Positions 34,618 to 42,150 of a stretch of 45,148 nucleotides of DNA are shown piece by piece. Both the position numbers and the translations under genes were made by a program. The first letter of the stretch is position 1. Each line of letters opens with the position of its first letter. The stretch is from positions 1 through 45,148 of the forward strand of contig CAKRRD010000021.1 of NCBI GenBank assembly GCA_934394815.1, written 5' to 3'. The stretch comes from an uncultured Acetatifactor sp. GTDB lineage: Bacteria; Bacillota; Clostridia; Lachnospirales; Lachnospiraceae. The notes beneath the pieces are model-generated. The model ran no database searches. It saw only the letters and a list, made by a program, of their open reading frames with translations, and was not told the DNA's origin.

Positions 34618-35136
34618 TTGGCTAGTTTAATGGAAAACCTGATAGATGTACTGGACAGAGAGAGTACGGAGTACGAAGCTCTGCTTCAGTTATCACAGCG
34701 CAAGACACCGATTATTGCAGGCGGTGATCTTGCAGAGTTACAAAAGATCACGGACGAGGAGCAGGAGCTGGTCAGCAGGATCCACAATCTGGACAAGCAG
34801 AGAGCGGGAGTGACTGCGGACATAGCCGATGTATTGAACAGGGATGTTAACGACTTGAAATTGCCGAATCTGATCACTATGTTATCTGCACGGCCTGCGG
34901 AACAGCAGGCGCTGGCGGATTCCCACGACAGATTACAGGCAGCGGTCCGGGGACTGAAGCGCGTGAACGAGCAGAACAGTGAACTGTTAAACAGCGCGCT
35001 GGAGATGGTGGAATTCGAGATGAATCTCCTCCAGGCATCCAAGGCGGCACCCGAGACAGCAAATTACAATCGGGGAGCTTACAACGCAGGCGATACCATG
35101 GGCGTTATCGACCACGGGTTTGATGCCAGGCAGTAA
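34618..35136 (+). CDS. flgN: FlgN-family flagellar export chaperone
   Basis: This protein should escort the hook-junction proteins FlgK and FlgL to the export gate. It is a 172-residue, almost wholly helical, coiled-coil protein with the FlgN-like start LMENLIDVLDRESTEYEALLQLSQRK and the central ITDEEQELVSRIHNLDKQR. The start is taken as TTG 34618, eight bases after GAGG at the end of flgM; ATG 34630 would be too far from that site. Its place between flgM and flgK is the usual one and supports the assignment, since sequence identity in this family is low. Confidence 0.85.
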   Translation: MASLMENLIDVLDRESTEYEALLQLSQRKTPIIAGGDLAELQKITDEEQELVSRIHNLDKQRAGVTADIADVLNRDVNDLKLPNLITMLSARPAEQQALADSHDRLQAAVRGLKRVNEQNSELLNSALEMVEFEMNLLQASKAAPETANYNRGAYNAGDTMGVIDHGFDARQ

Positions 35137-35148
35137 GATCTTAATCCC

Positions 35149-35169
35149 GGGGATCTGCGAAAGATCCCC
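35149..35169 (+). other. hairpin between flgN and flgK1
   Basis: GGGGATC and GATCCCC pair around TGCGAAA. There is no T-run, so it is not an intrinsic terminator; it may tune mRNA stability in the operon. Confidence 0.5.
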
Positions 35170-35189
35170 TGATACAGAGGTGAGAGTTT

Positions 35190-36929
35190 ATGCCATTAAT
35201 GGGTAGTTTATATATAGGTTCGTCCGGATTACAGACAAGTCAGAATGCGCTGAACACCACAGCGCATAATCTTTCTAATGTGGACACCACCGGCTATACC
35301 AGACAACAGGTACAGCAATCTAACAAAGCTTATGTCACATTATCGACAGACCCCAAGTCTATTTCCAACAAGCAGACAGGTCTGGGTGTCACATATTCCC
35401 GTGTAAAACAGGTCAGAGATTATTTCCTGGATAAGACATACCGCAAGGAATCGGGACGCAGTATGTTCTATGAAGTGTCCACGGAAGTCATGGAAGAGGT
35501 GGAGAGCCAGCTGGGAGAACTGAACGGCGAGGCTTTTCAGACGACCATGACGGATTTCTGGACTGCGATTCAGGAACTGGCCAAGGATCCCAGCAGTTCT
35601 GTAACACAGGGCATGCTGGTGCAGAGAGCGGCGGAATTCGTACAGAGAGCCGGAGCCGTATACAGCGGACTGAGTTCCTACCAGAACAACCTGAACACAC
35701 AGATTAAGCAGAATGTAGATAAAATCAATAAATACGGCAATCAGTTGCTGACTTTAAATGATCAGATCCGTGCAGTGGAATGCGGTGGCATTGAGCATGC
35801 CAATGACCTGAGGGATGCGAGAAACCAGATTCTGGATGAGCTGGCGGAACTGGCCAATATAAGCTTTTCGGAAGACAGATACGGAAGCGTATCCGTGAAG
35901 ATCGAAGGCGTTGATTTCGTGAAGGACGGCACCTGTTACGAGATGGCCATGAAGACGGATGAGACTACGGGATTCTATACACCGTTCTGGCCACAGGACG
36001 CTACATACACGGTGCGGGGCGATGGCACCAGAGATTACAATATTGACGGAGCAGAGGTATTTGACCTTTCTATTGAAATCTCTTCCGATTTCGGTACGGA
36101 TGTCGGCGGACTGAAAGCCATGCTTCTGGCAAGAGGAGATCACAGAGCCAATTACACGGATCTGGCCGAAGGAAAATATGACGGGGTATCCCAGTCCGTT
36201 GTCATGAACATCCAGGCAGAATTCGACCAGATGATCCACAACGTGGTGACGAAGGTGAATGACATTCTGGCGGAGGCAGCAGGAGTGCAGACCGGAGATC
36301 TGACACTGGCAGATGGCACGGTATTGAAAAATGCCCGTTATTGCACTGTGGATCCGGACGGATATATGCGTATGGATGACGGTAGTCCGATCCAGATGTT
36401 CAGTAAAGTCATCTCGGACGGATATGAGAAAATAACGGCTACGGCAGAGGACGGAACCACGGCAGAATATTGGGTGATGAAGGAAGAGGATCCGGAACAC
36501 TCTGAGACCCTTTACGACATCAGCAATCTGCAGGTGAATCAGACCTTAATGCAGGAGCCTTCCAGACTGGGCTTTCGTCTGCCGGACGGTTCCGAGGATA
36601 AGGCGACGGCAGAGGCCCTGAAAGCAGCGTTTACCGAGGAAGCGTATACGCTGAACCCTAACGTACAGAAGAAAACTACTTTCGTAGATTATTATACCGA
36701 TCTGGTATCTCAGGTATCCAACTCCGGTTATGTATTCCGGAGTATCTATGAGAATCAGGTCACCACTGTGGAAGCCACCCAGAGTGCCAGAGAGCAGGTC
36801 ATCGGTGTTTCCACGGACGAGGAACTGTCCAACATGATCAAGTTCCAGAACGCATACAACGCATCCAGCCGTTATATCAACGTGGTCAGCGAGATGCTGG
36901 AACACATTCTTTCCACGCTGGGTGTGTAA
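35190..36929 (+). CDS. flgK: FlgK, hook-filament junction protein 1, copy 1
   Basis: FlgK is the first junction protein between hook and filament and is exported through the flagellum. The N-terminus carries the rod/hook signature SSGLQTSQNALNTTAHNLSN then TTGYTRQQ (about 12-40). The C-terminus has the matching heptad pattern IKFQNAYNASSRYIN near residue 560. The variable middle contains the LNDQIRA and ARNQILDELAEL segments seen in FlgK. It has 579 residues, close to the norm. A hairpin and GAGGTGAGAG lie before the start. A second, diverged FlgK follows after 24 bases. Confidence 0.94.
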   Translation: MPLMGSLYIGSSGLQTSQNALNTTAHNLSNVDTTGYTRQQVQQSNKAYVTLSTDPKSISNKQTGLGVTYSRVKQVRDYFLDKTYRKESGRSMFYEVSTEVMEEVESQLGELNGEAFQTTMTDFWTAIQELAKDPSSSVTQGMLVQRAAEFVQRAGAVYSGLSSYQNNLNTQIKQNVDKINKYGNQLLTLNDQIRAVECGGIEHANDLRDARNQILDELAELANISFSEDRYGSVSVKIEGVDFVKDGTCYEMAMKTDETTGFYTPFWPQDATYTVRGDGTRDYNIDGAEVFDLSIEISSDFGTDVGGLKAMLLARGDHRANYTDLAEGKYDGVSQSVVMNIQAEFDQMIHNVVTKVNDILAEAAGVQTGDLTLADGTVLKNARYCTVDPDGYMRMDDGSPIQMFSKVISDGYEKITATAEDGTTAEYWVMKEEDPEHSETLYDISNLQVNQTLMQEPSRLGFRLPDGSEDKATAEALKAAFTEEAYTLNPNVQKKTTFVDYYTDLVSQVSNSGYVFRSIYENQVTTVEATQSAREQVIGVSTDEELSNMIKFQNAYNASSRYINVVSEMLEHILSTLGV

Positions 36930-36953
36930 TGCGTAAGAAATAGGAGGTAAGGT

Positions 36954-38870
36954 ATGCCCTCACAGTTTTTTGGATTAAATATTGCATATACGGGACTTCT
37001 GGCCAGCAATGCTGCCATGAATACCACTTCCAATAATATCGCCAATGTACAGACGGAAGGCTACAGCAGACAACAGGTGACACAGCAGGCCGCCAATGCG
37101 CTGCGGGTATTCCAGACCTATGGCTGTGCCGGGGCTGGAGTAGAGACTCTGGCCATTGAGCGCGTCCGGGATGAATTCTATGACGGAAGATATTGGGATA
37201 ACAATGCACTGCTTGGTGAATATGACATGAAACAGTATTACATGCAGCAGCTGGAGACGTATTTTGATGATGACGGTAAGAGTACCGGGTTCAAGACGAA
37301 CTTCGATCAGCTGATGATCACCGGACTGCAGGCACTCCTGAAGGATCCCAACAGTGCCACTGCGAAATCCCAGTTCGTGGGATATGCCGGAGCACTGACA
37401 GATTATTTCAATGGCATGGCGGGTAATCTGGAAAAAGTACAGAAGGATATCAATCAGGAGATTAAACTGAAAGTGGATCAGATCAATTCTATTGCAGGAG
37501 AGATCGCCACTTTGAACAAACAGATCAATACCATCGAACTGACCGGAACTACAGCCAACGAACTGCGTGACCGCAGAACTCTGCTGGTGGACGAACTGTC
37601 TAAGATCGTGGATGTGGAAGTCAGAGAGACTGCCATTGTGGATGCCAATAACGAGGACCGTGAGACAGGAGCCAACAGATATCTGGTTAAGATCGCCGGC
37701 GGACAGACACTGGTGGATGGCAGCGATTACAACGGACTGGAATGTGTTGCCAGAACTTCTTATGAAAAAGTCAATCAGACGGATATCGACGGACTCTACG
37801 AGATCCGTTGGGCAGACGGACAGAGATTCAATCTGTACAATGCGTCCATGGGTGGAGATCTGGCCGGATTGATACAGATGAGAGATGGTAATAACGGTGA
37901 GAATTTCACCGGACAGGTGACAGCTACCGGTACGACAACCGTAGACGGCAAGACACATGATACCGTAACGATAAAAGTGACGAAAGCATATCTGCAGGAT
38001 CTGAATAAATGTAATCTGTCCGATCAGGGCGGCATTATAGATCTGGGCAATCAGGAGTTCTACTATGATTCCTGGGAATATACCTGCGAATACGATGGAA
38101 ACGGGGAAGCAACCTACACTTACACATTTACGTTATCTGACAGTGAGAAGAATCCCCGCGGTGTTACGAATGACCGTATCGGGAAGAAGGCAGAGATCGG
38201 CACCGGCCTGTCTTATCAGGGAATTCCTTATTATATGAGCCAGATGAACGAGTGGATCCGCACCTTTTCCCAGAAGTTCAACGATATTCTGACCTCCGGA
38301 TACAGCGGAAGCGGTACCCCCGGAGTGAAGATATTTACGGGAAATAAAGCTACGGGCGGAGAACAGTTCTTCTTAAATGATGAAACCAAGAGATACGACA
38401 AGCAGGAGAAGACCAACAGTACAGTCACGGTGAAAGTGAATGACGACAGCTATTATCGCCTGACGGCAAAGAATTTCGACATTCTGGATGCCATGGAGCA
38501 GGATCCGGGCATGCTGGCCAACCGCTACAATGCGGCAGACGGTGTGGAACAGAATGACCTGTTGAACGATCTGAAGGATCTGGCGACCGATAAGAGCAAG
38601 ATGAGTTTCCGCGGCAACAGTGCCTCCGAGTTTTTACAGTGTATTTTGTCAGATGTGGCGTTGAATGCATCCCGGGCCAATACTTTTTATGCAAGCTTTA
38701 AGGATATATCCGGTACCATTGACAATCAGAGACTCTCCATCTCCGGCGTGGACGAAGATGAAGAAGCCGTAAATCTGGTAAAATACCAGAACGGATACAA
38801 TCTGGCTTCCAAGATGATCCAGACATTGACGGAGATTTATGACAGACTGATTCTGGAGACCGGAGTCTAG
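36954..38870 (+). CDS. flgK: FlgK paralogue, copy 2
   Basis: This 638-residue protein again has FlgK ends: IAYTGLLASNAAMNTTSNNI then TEGYSRQQ at the N-terminus, and LVKYQNGYNLASKMIQTLTE at the C-terminus, with the conserved LNKQINTIELTG and NELRDRRTLLVDELS in between. Its middle is longer than copy 1 and differs strongly, so the pair is an old duplication rather than a recent one. AGGAGGTAAGG precedes ATG 36954. It may replace copy 1 or form a second junction ring. FlgL alone follows, so the two copies are not a misread FlgK/FlgL pair. Confidence 0.93.
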   Translation: MPSQFFGLNIAYTGLLASNAAMNTTSNNIANVQTEGYSRQQVTQQAANALRVFQTYGCAGAGVETLAIERVRDEFYDGRYWDNNALLGEYDMKQYYMQQLETYFDDDGKSTGFKTNFDQLMITGLQALLKDPNSATAKSQFVGYAGALTDYFNGMAGNLEKVQKDINQEIKLKVDQINSIAGEIATLNKQINTIELTGTTANELRDRRTLLVDELSKIVDVEVRETAIVDANNEDRETGANRYLVKIAGGQTLVDGSDYNGLECVARTSYEKVNQTDIDGLYEIRWADGQRFNLYNASMGGDLAGLIQMRDGNNGENFTGQVTATGTTTVDGKTHDTVTIKVTKAYLQDLNKCNLSDQGGIIDLGNQEFYYDSWEYTCEYDGNGEATYTYTFTLSDSEKNPRGVTNDRIGKKAEIGTGLSYQGIPYYMSQMNEWIRTFSQKFNDILTSGYSGSGTPGVKIFTGNKATGGEQFFLNDETKRYDKQEKTNSTVTVKVNDDSYYRLTAKNFDILDAMEQDPGMLANRYNAADGVEQNDLLNDLKDLATDKSKMSFRGNSASEFLQCILSDVALNASRANTFYASFKDISGTIDNQRLSISGVDEDEEAVNLVKYQNGYNLASKMIQTLTEIYDRLILETGV

Positions 38871-38959
38871 TATGAAAAGAACTTCTAGTCACTCAGCGCA
38901 AAGGCGCTTTCGTGAAGAAGTTCTAAGTTTCATACAGGAAAAAGCATAAATGCTTTTTC
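38871..38959 (+). other. two consecutive hairpins between flgK2 and flgL
   Basis: The first is long: TATGAAA/TTTCATA and AGAACTTCT/AGAAGTTCT arms enclose a GCGC stem (38871-38934) and contain repeat copy B. The second is GAAAAAGCAT-AA-ATGCTTTTTC (38938-38959). The second has a T-run in its stem and could be a partial terminator. flgL follows 55 bases later. Confidence 0.7.
38884..38917. repeat. short REP-like palindromic element, copy B
   Basis: It matches the segment at 1144-1171 behind murF: ACTCAG, a five-base insert, then AGGCGCTTTCGTGAAG. Both copies lie just after a stop codon. Confidence 0.4.
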
Positions 38960-39002
38960 AGTTTGATTGCAATAATGGTATGGAATTCTAGAGAGAGAAA
39001 GG

Positions 39003-39010
39003 ACAAGGAT
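39003..39010 (+). promoter_or_regulatory. CsrA-like motif over the flgL ribosome site
   Basis: ACAAGGAT matches the core of the CsrA consensus (ACARGGAU) and contains the AAGGA ribosome site, five bases before ATG 39015. With csrA three genes downstream this is a plausible control point. Ribosome sites often contain GGA, so chance matches occur. Confidence 0.45.
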
Positions 39011-39014
39011 CAAA

Positions 39015-40580
39015 ATGCGAATTACGAACAAGATCATGCAGCGTAATAATCTGTCCAATATCAATACGAATAAAGTATATCAGGATAAGCTGAGTACCCA
39101 GATGTCTACCCAGAAGAAGGTCAGCCGTCCTTCCGACGATCCTGTGGTATCCATCCGTGCCCTGCGCCTGCGCAGTAATGTAACGGAAGTGACACAGTAC
39201 TACAGCAAGAATATCCCGGATGCGGAGAGCTGGCTGAGCGTGACAGAGGATGCCCTGAAAAATCTGACGGAGATCATGACCAATATGATCAAGCAGTGTA
39301 CCAAAGGCTCCAACGGAGATCTGAAGTCGGAAGACCGCCAGATCATCTTAGAGCAGCTGAAGGCTCTGGGGGAAGAGGTATATAGCACCGGAGATGCCGA
39401 TTATGCGGGACGCTATGTGTTCACCGGCTATCGTACCGATACATCCTTAAGCTTTGACAAGGAATACAATACCGAATACAAGATCACAGAACAGCTGGAT
39501 AGCAACTCCATTACGCAGATGACCAAGGTAGATCCCGGAAAGCTGCTGGATATTACCGCGGCAAATTATAATGATGCCAATTATAAGAATATTACGGAAC
39601 AGGATATCCGTTCCACCGAGGTATATCGTATTCAACTGGCTTATGACGATTGTATGGAGGGCGCGGTTCCTTCCATTACTTTCCGGGAAAAGCAGGCAGA
39701 TGGCAGCTATAAGGAAGTGACCTGGCCGGATGCCGGCGGCGGTAATCCGCAGATTAAGGAATTCTCTTCCGCACAGGATCCCTACAGCCAGCTGGGGGAT
39801 GACGATATTTTCTATGTGCGGGATACCGGCGAACTGCTGCTTGGCAAGAACAGCTATGACAGGTTGATGGCCTGCAAGGATGACCCCACCACTTCCGGCA
39901 CGAACGAAGGTGAGATCCGCGTGACCTATCAGAAGAATCACTGGGTGAAGGGAGATCTGCGGCCGGAGCATTATTTTGCCTGCAGCAGTACGGATGCAGA
40001 GGGAAAGGTAACGGATTATAATCAGTCTTATCTCGACGGTACTTCCGAGAAACAGGTCATTGAATATGATGTGGGATTCAACCAGACAATTCGTGTGAAT
40101 TCCACCGCGGACGAGTGCTTCCAGCATGGTATCGGCCGTGCCGTAGATGATCTGGTACAGACGATGCAGGATGTGGTGGACCTGGAGACTGTGAAGAGCA
40201 GAATCGAGGGATTACAGGAGACTGCCACCGGAGCTGATGTGGATATTCTCGCCAAACAGATGGAAGCGGTGGAAAAGGCTCTGACTCTGTCCAAGGACAA
40301 ATGCCAGAAGCTGTTTGAAAGCGGCATTGCCACCTTCCAGGGCTATCTGGATGACGCGAACCTGTGTATCACCAACTGCGGTACCAGAAGCAGCAAACTG
40401 GAACTGATTGACAACCGTATGAAGAGCCAGAAGACCACTTTTGAGACACTGAAGAGTGAAAACGAGGATATTGATGTCACGGAGACTGCCATTGATTTAA
40501 AGAGTGCGGAGATGACCTATGAGGCAGCACTGATGGCGACCGGTAAGGTGATGCAGACAACCCTGTTGAATTTCATCTAG
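39015..40580 (+). CDS. flgL: FlgL, hook-filament junction protein 3
   Basis: FlgL joins the FlgK ring to the flagellin filament. The N-terminus MRITNKIMQRNNLSNINTN and VSRPSDDPV (about 38-46) and the C-terminus TAIDLKSAEMTYEAALMATG are typical of the flagellin superfamily. At 521 residues it is much longer than the usual 300-400. The extra length lies in the middle (about 140-380), rich in Asp, Tyr and Gly, and is probably a surface domain. Two hairpins precede the gene, and its ribosome site lies in a CsrA-like motif. fliW starts 32 bases later. Confidence 0.93.
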   Translation: MRITNKIMQRNNLSNINTNKVYQDKLSTQMSTQKKVSRPSDDPVVSIRALRLRSNVTEVTQYYSKNIPDAESWLSVTEDALKNLTEIMTNMIKQCTKGSNGDLKSEDRQIILEQLKALGEEVYSTGDADYAGRYVFTGYRTDTSLSFDKEYNTEYKITEQLDSNSITQMTKVDPGKLLDITAANYNDANYKNITEQDIRSTEVYRIQLAYDDCMEGAVPSITFREKQADGSYKEVTWPDAGGGNPQIKEFSSAQDPYSQLGDDDIFYVRDTGELLLGKNSYDRLMACKDDPTTSGTNEGEIRVTYQKNHWVKGDLRPEHYFACSSTDAEGKVTDYNQSYLDGTSEKQVIEYDVGFNQTIRVNSTADECFQHGIGRAVDDLVQTMQDVVDLETVKSRIEGLQETATGADVDILAKQMEAVEKALTLSKDKCQKLFESGIATFQGYLDDANLCITNCGTRSSKLELIDNRMKSQKTTFETLKSENEDIDVTETAIDLKSAEMTYEAALMATGKVMQTTLLNFI

Positions 40581-40612
40581 GAGAACAGGTTACGGAAAGG
40601 CATAGGTATTTT

Positions 40613-41071
40613 ATGAAGATCAATACGAAATTTTTTGGAGAAGTTGAGATTGCGGATGACAAGATCATCACTTTTGACAAAGGCATTATCGGATTCCCGG
40701 AACTGAAGCATTTTACCATGCTCCACGATGAAGAGAAGGGCAGCAATGTTGGAATCCGCTATTTACAGTCTCTGGAAGAGCCGGGATTTGCCATGCCGGT
40801 CATGGATCCTCTGGTAGTCAATCCGGAATATGATCCCGAAGTGGATGACGAGCTGCTCACCGGTGTGGGCAATCTGACCCCGGAGAATATTCTGGTCATG
40901 GTCACTGTGACGGTGCCTGCCGACCTGACGAAGATGACCGTGAATCTGCAGGGACCTTTTGTTATCAATGTAGAGGAACGCAAGGCCTGCCAGATTATTC
41001 TGGAGGGTGATAAATATCCGGTGAAATTTCCCGTATATGATATCCTGAAATCCGGAAAGGCGGGTGAGTAA
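40613..41071 (+). CDS. fliW: FliW, flagellar assembly factor and CsrA antagonist
   Basis: FliW binds both flagellin and CsrA; when flagellin is exported, freed FliW blocks CsrA and flagellin translation resumes. The 152-residue protein shows FFGEVEIADDKIITFDKGI then GFPELKHF, the LQSLEEPGFAMPVMDP block and TVNLQGPFVINVEERKACQI, all typical. It starts with ATG 40613. Its stop codon and the csrA start are one base apart, so the two partners are translated together. Confidence 0.96.
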   Translation: MKINTKFFGEVEIADDKIITFDKGIIGFPELKHFTMLHDEEKGSNVGIRYLQSLEEPGFAMPVMDPLVVNPEYDPEVDDELLTGVGNLTPENILVMVTVTVPADLTKMTVNLQGPFVINVEERKACQIILEGDKYPVKFPVYDILKSGKAGE

Positions 41072-41072
41072 G

Positions 41073-41291
41073 ATGCTGGCATTGTCCCGTAAAAAGAACG
41101 AAGCAATCGTCATCAACAACGACATCGAGATCACCGTCCTGGAAGTCAAGGGCGATCAGGTCAAGATCGGTATCACCGCCCCCAAAGAAGTGCCCATCTA
41201 CCGCAAGGAAGTCTACCTCCAGATCCAGGAAGCCAACAAGGCCTCTGTGGATGCCGAAGGTATGGCGGCATTGAAGAATCTGTTGGGATAA
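41073..41291 (+). CDS. csrA: CsrA, carbon storage/flagellar translational regulator
   Basis: CsrA is a small dimeric RNA-binding protein that blocks ribosome sites, above all of flagellin mRNA in Firmicutes. The 72-residue sequence MLALSRKKNEAIVINNDIEI, then VKIGITAPKEVPIYRKEVY is typical, with the conserved Arg of the RNA-binding surface (YRKEV). The start is ATG 41073, right behind the fliW stop; an in-frame GTG at 41064 would add three residues not seen in the family. It ends the first flagellar operon, before the terminator at 41319-41345. A likely target is the flaG leader. Confidence 0.96.
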   Translation: MLALSRKKNEAIVINNDIEITVLEVKGDQVKIGITAPKEVPIYRKEVYLQIQEANKASVDAEGMAALKNLLG

Positions 41292-41318
41292 AATGAAAAT
41301 AAGAGAAACAAAACAGGT

Positions 41319-41345
41319 CCCGGGTCGTATGATCCGGGTCTTTTT
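41319..41345 (+). terminator. terminator of the flgM-csrA operon
   Basis: CCCGGGTC and GATCCGGG pair around GTAT, with one G-T pair, followed by TCTTTTT. Confidence 0.93.
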
Positions 41346-41365
41346 GCTCTTTGTTGAAAAAGAAC

Positions 41366-41394
41366 TTGCAAGGCAGACAAGGGTATGCTATAGT
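41366..41394 (+). promoter_or_regulatory. strong sigma-A promoter behind csrA
   Basis: TTGCAA (41366-41371), 17 bases, TATAGT (41389-41394), with the extended -10 TGC directly upstream. It seems to drive the small frame at 41417. Confidence 0.72.
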
Positions 41395-41416
41395 TACAGC
41401 ATTTAAAGAATTCTTT

Positions 41417-41668
41417 ATGACAATTTCTGACAATATCTTTTGTGTGTATTTCGGGCTTTTCGCCAAAAATTCAAACAAAGTGACAAAACATAAGCAGGCG
41501 GAAAGTATTTATACGACCGGAGAAAACAGGCTGCGAAACCAGTTACAGGATGTGGTGAAATACGAGATGGCAGGGGAACGGATCAGGGCACAATATATGA
41601 TCGCCAATCAGTCGGCACCGGATGTCAAAATGGTATTGCGCAAGGCGGGTTATACCGGCGGAGGGTAA
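41417..41668 (+). CDS. small unrecognised frame, possibly a gene remnant
   Basis: I do not recognise this frame of 83 residues. It has a hydrophobic start (DNIFCVYFGLFA) and then charged helices with RLRNQLQDVVKYEMAGERI and VKMVLRKAGYTGGG. There is a good promoter upstream but no ribosome site before ATG 41417. It overlaps the next, out-of-frame fragment, as expected if a frameshift broke one older gene. Treat as doubtful. Confidence 0.35.
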   Translation: MTISDNIFCVYFGLFAKNSNKVTKHKQAESIYTTGENRLRNQLQDVVKYEMAGERIRAQYMIANQSAPDVKMVLRKAGYTGGG

Positions 41669-41996
41669 TAATCTTCGTTCCGACCAGAAGGTGGTACACA
41701 AAGCGGCATTGATCAGAATGATCAATGTATTATCCGGTGAAGAGGATTCCGCAACAGAATCTGCTGTTTTAAAGGAAATGAATATCAGAGAGGAGGATGA
41801 GATTACTATGTGTGAATTATTTGAGCAATATGTAAGGATGGGAAAGCGCGAAGGAAGGCAGAGTGGAATTAAGGCATTGATTATAACGTGTATTGAATTA
41901 GGAGTGGATTATAACACTACAGCTGAGAAAGTAAAAGCGCGGTTTCAACTGTCAGAAGAAGGTGTTACAGAGAATATGAACCTGTATTGGAATTAG
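41622..41996 (+). pseudogene. C-terminal remnant of an Rpn-family nuclease/transposase
   Basis: The frame of 124 residues resembles the end of Rpn-type (PD-(D/E)XK) recombination-promoting nuclease/putative transposase proteins that are abundant in Lachnospiraceae: ALIRMINVLSGEED, EITMCELFEQYVRMGKREGRQSG and the final IKALIITCIELGVDY then AEKVKARFQLSEEGVTENM. The catalytic nuclease domain is missing. It has no convincing start of its own and overlaps the preceding frame. It lies between the two flagellar operons, so an insertion and decay event probably separated csrA from flaG. Family assignment is from pattern memory. Confidence 0.55.
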
Positions 41997-42030
41997 AAAA
42001 AGGAAAATCAGCTATAGGAGGATCGGGTAT

Positions 42031-42066
42031 AGGAGATGAAAATTTTTCATCTCCTATTAATTTTTT
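42031..42066 (+). terminator. terminator behind the Rpn remnant
   Basis: AGGAGATGAAAA and the complementary TTTTCATCTCCT form a 12-base stem, followed by ATTAATTTTTT. The T-run overlaps the -35 of the following sigma-28 promoter. Confidence 0.88.
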
Positions 42067-42084
42067 GAAGAAATTTACCGATAC
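42058..42084 (+). promoter_or_regulatory. sigma-28 promoter of the flaG-fliD operon
   Basis: TAAT (42058-42061), 15 bases, ACCGATAC (42077-42084), near the consensus TAAA-N15-GCCGATAA and like the flgM promoter at 34269-34295. The leader to the flaG start is about 60 bases. Confidence 0.75.
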
Positions 42085-42107
42085 CATTCTTAGAAAACAA
42101 AGGTCGT

Positions 42108-42143
42108 GCGCCCACGGAAGGCGCTTTCATATCACACGGAGGT
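42108..42143 (+). promoter_or_regulatory. flaG leader with two CsrA-type binding sites
   Basis: Site 1: stem GCGCC/GGCGC (42108-42112 with 42120-42124) shows CACGGAA in its loop, with GGA at 42116-42118. Site 2: ACACGGAGGT (42134-42143) matches ACANGGANGT at every defined base and contains the flaG ribosome site GGAGG, eight bases before ATG 42151. A loop site plus a ribosome-site-overlapping site is the known layout for CsrA on B. subtilis hag. csrA and fliW lie about 1 kb upstream. Confidence 0.68.
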
Positions 42144-42150
42144 GACCATT

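Noticed and set aside
36975..37958. Minus-strand frame of 327 codons opposite flgK2
   Set aside because: Shadow frame; its composition mirrors the complementary codons and it has no ribosome site.
42031..42066. Short frame starting ATG-AAA-ATT behind GGAGGA
   Set aside because: It is the terminator stem itself; the ten-codon product is an artefact of the hairpin.
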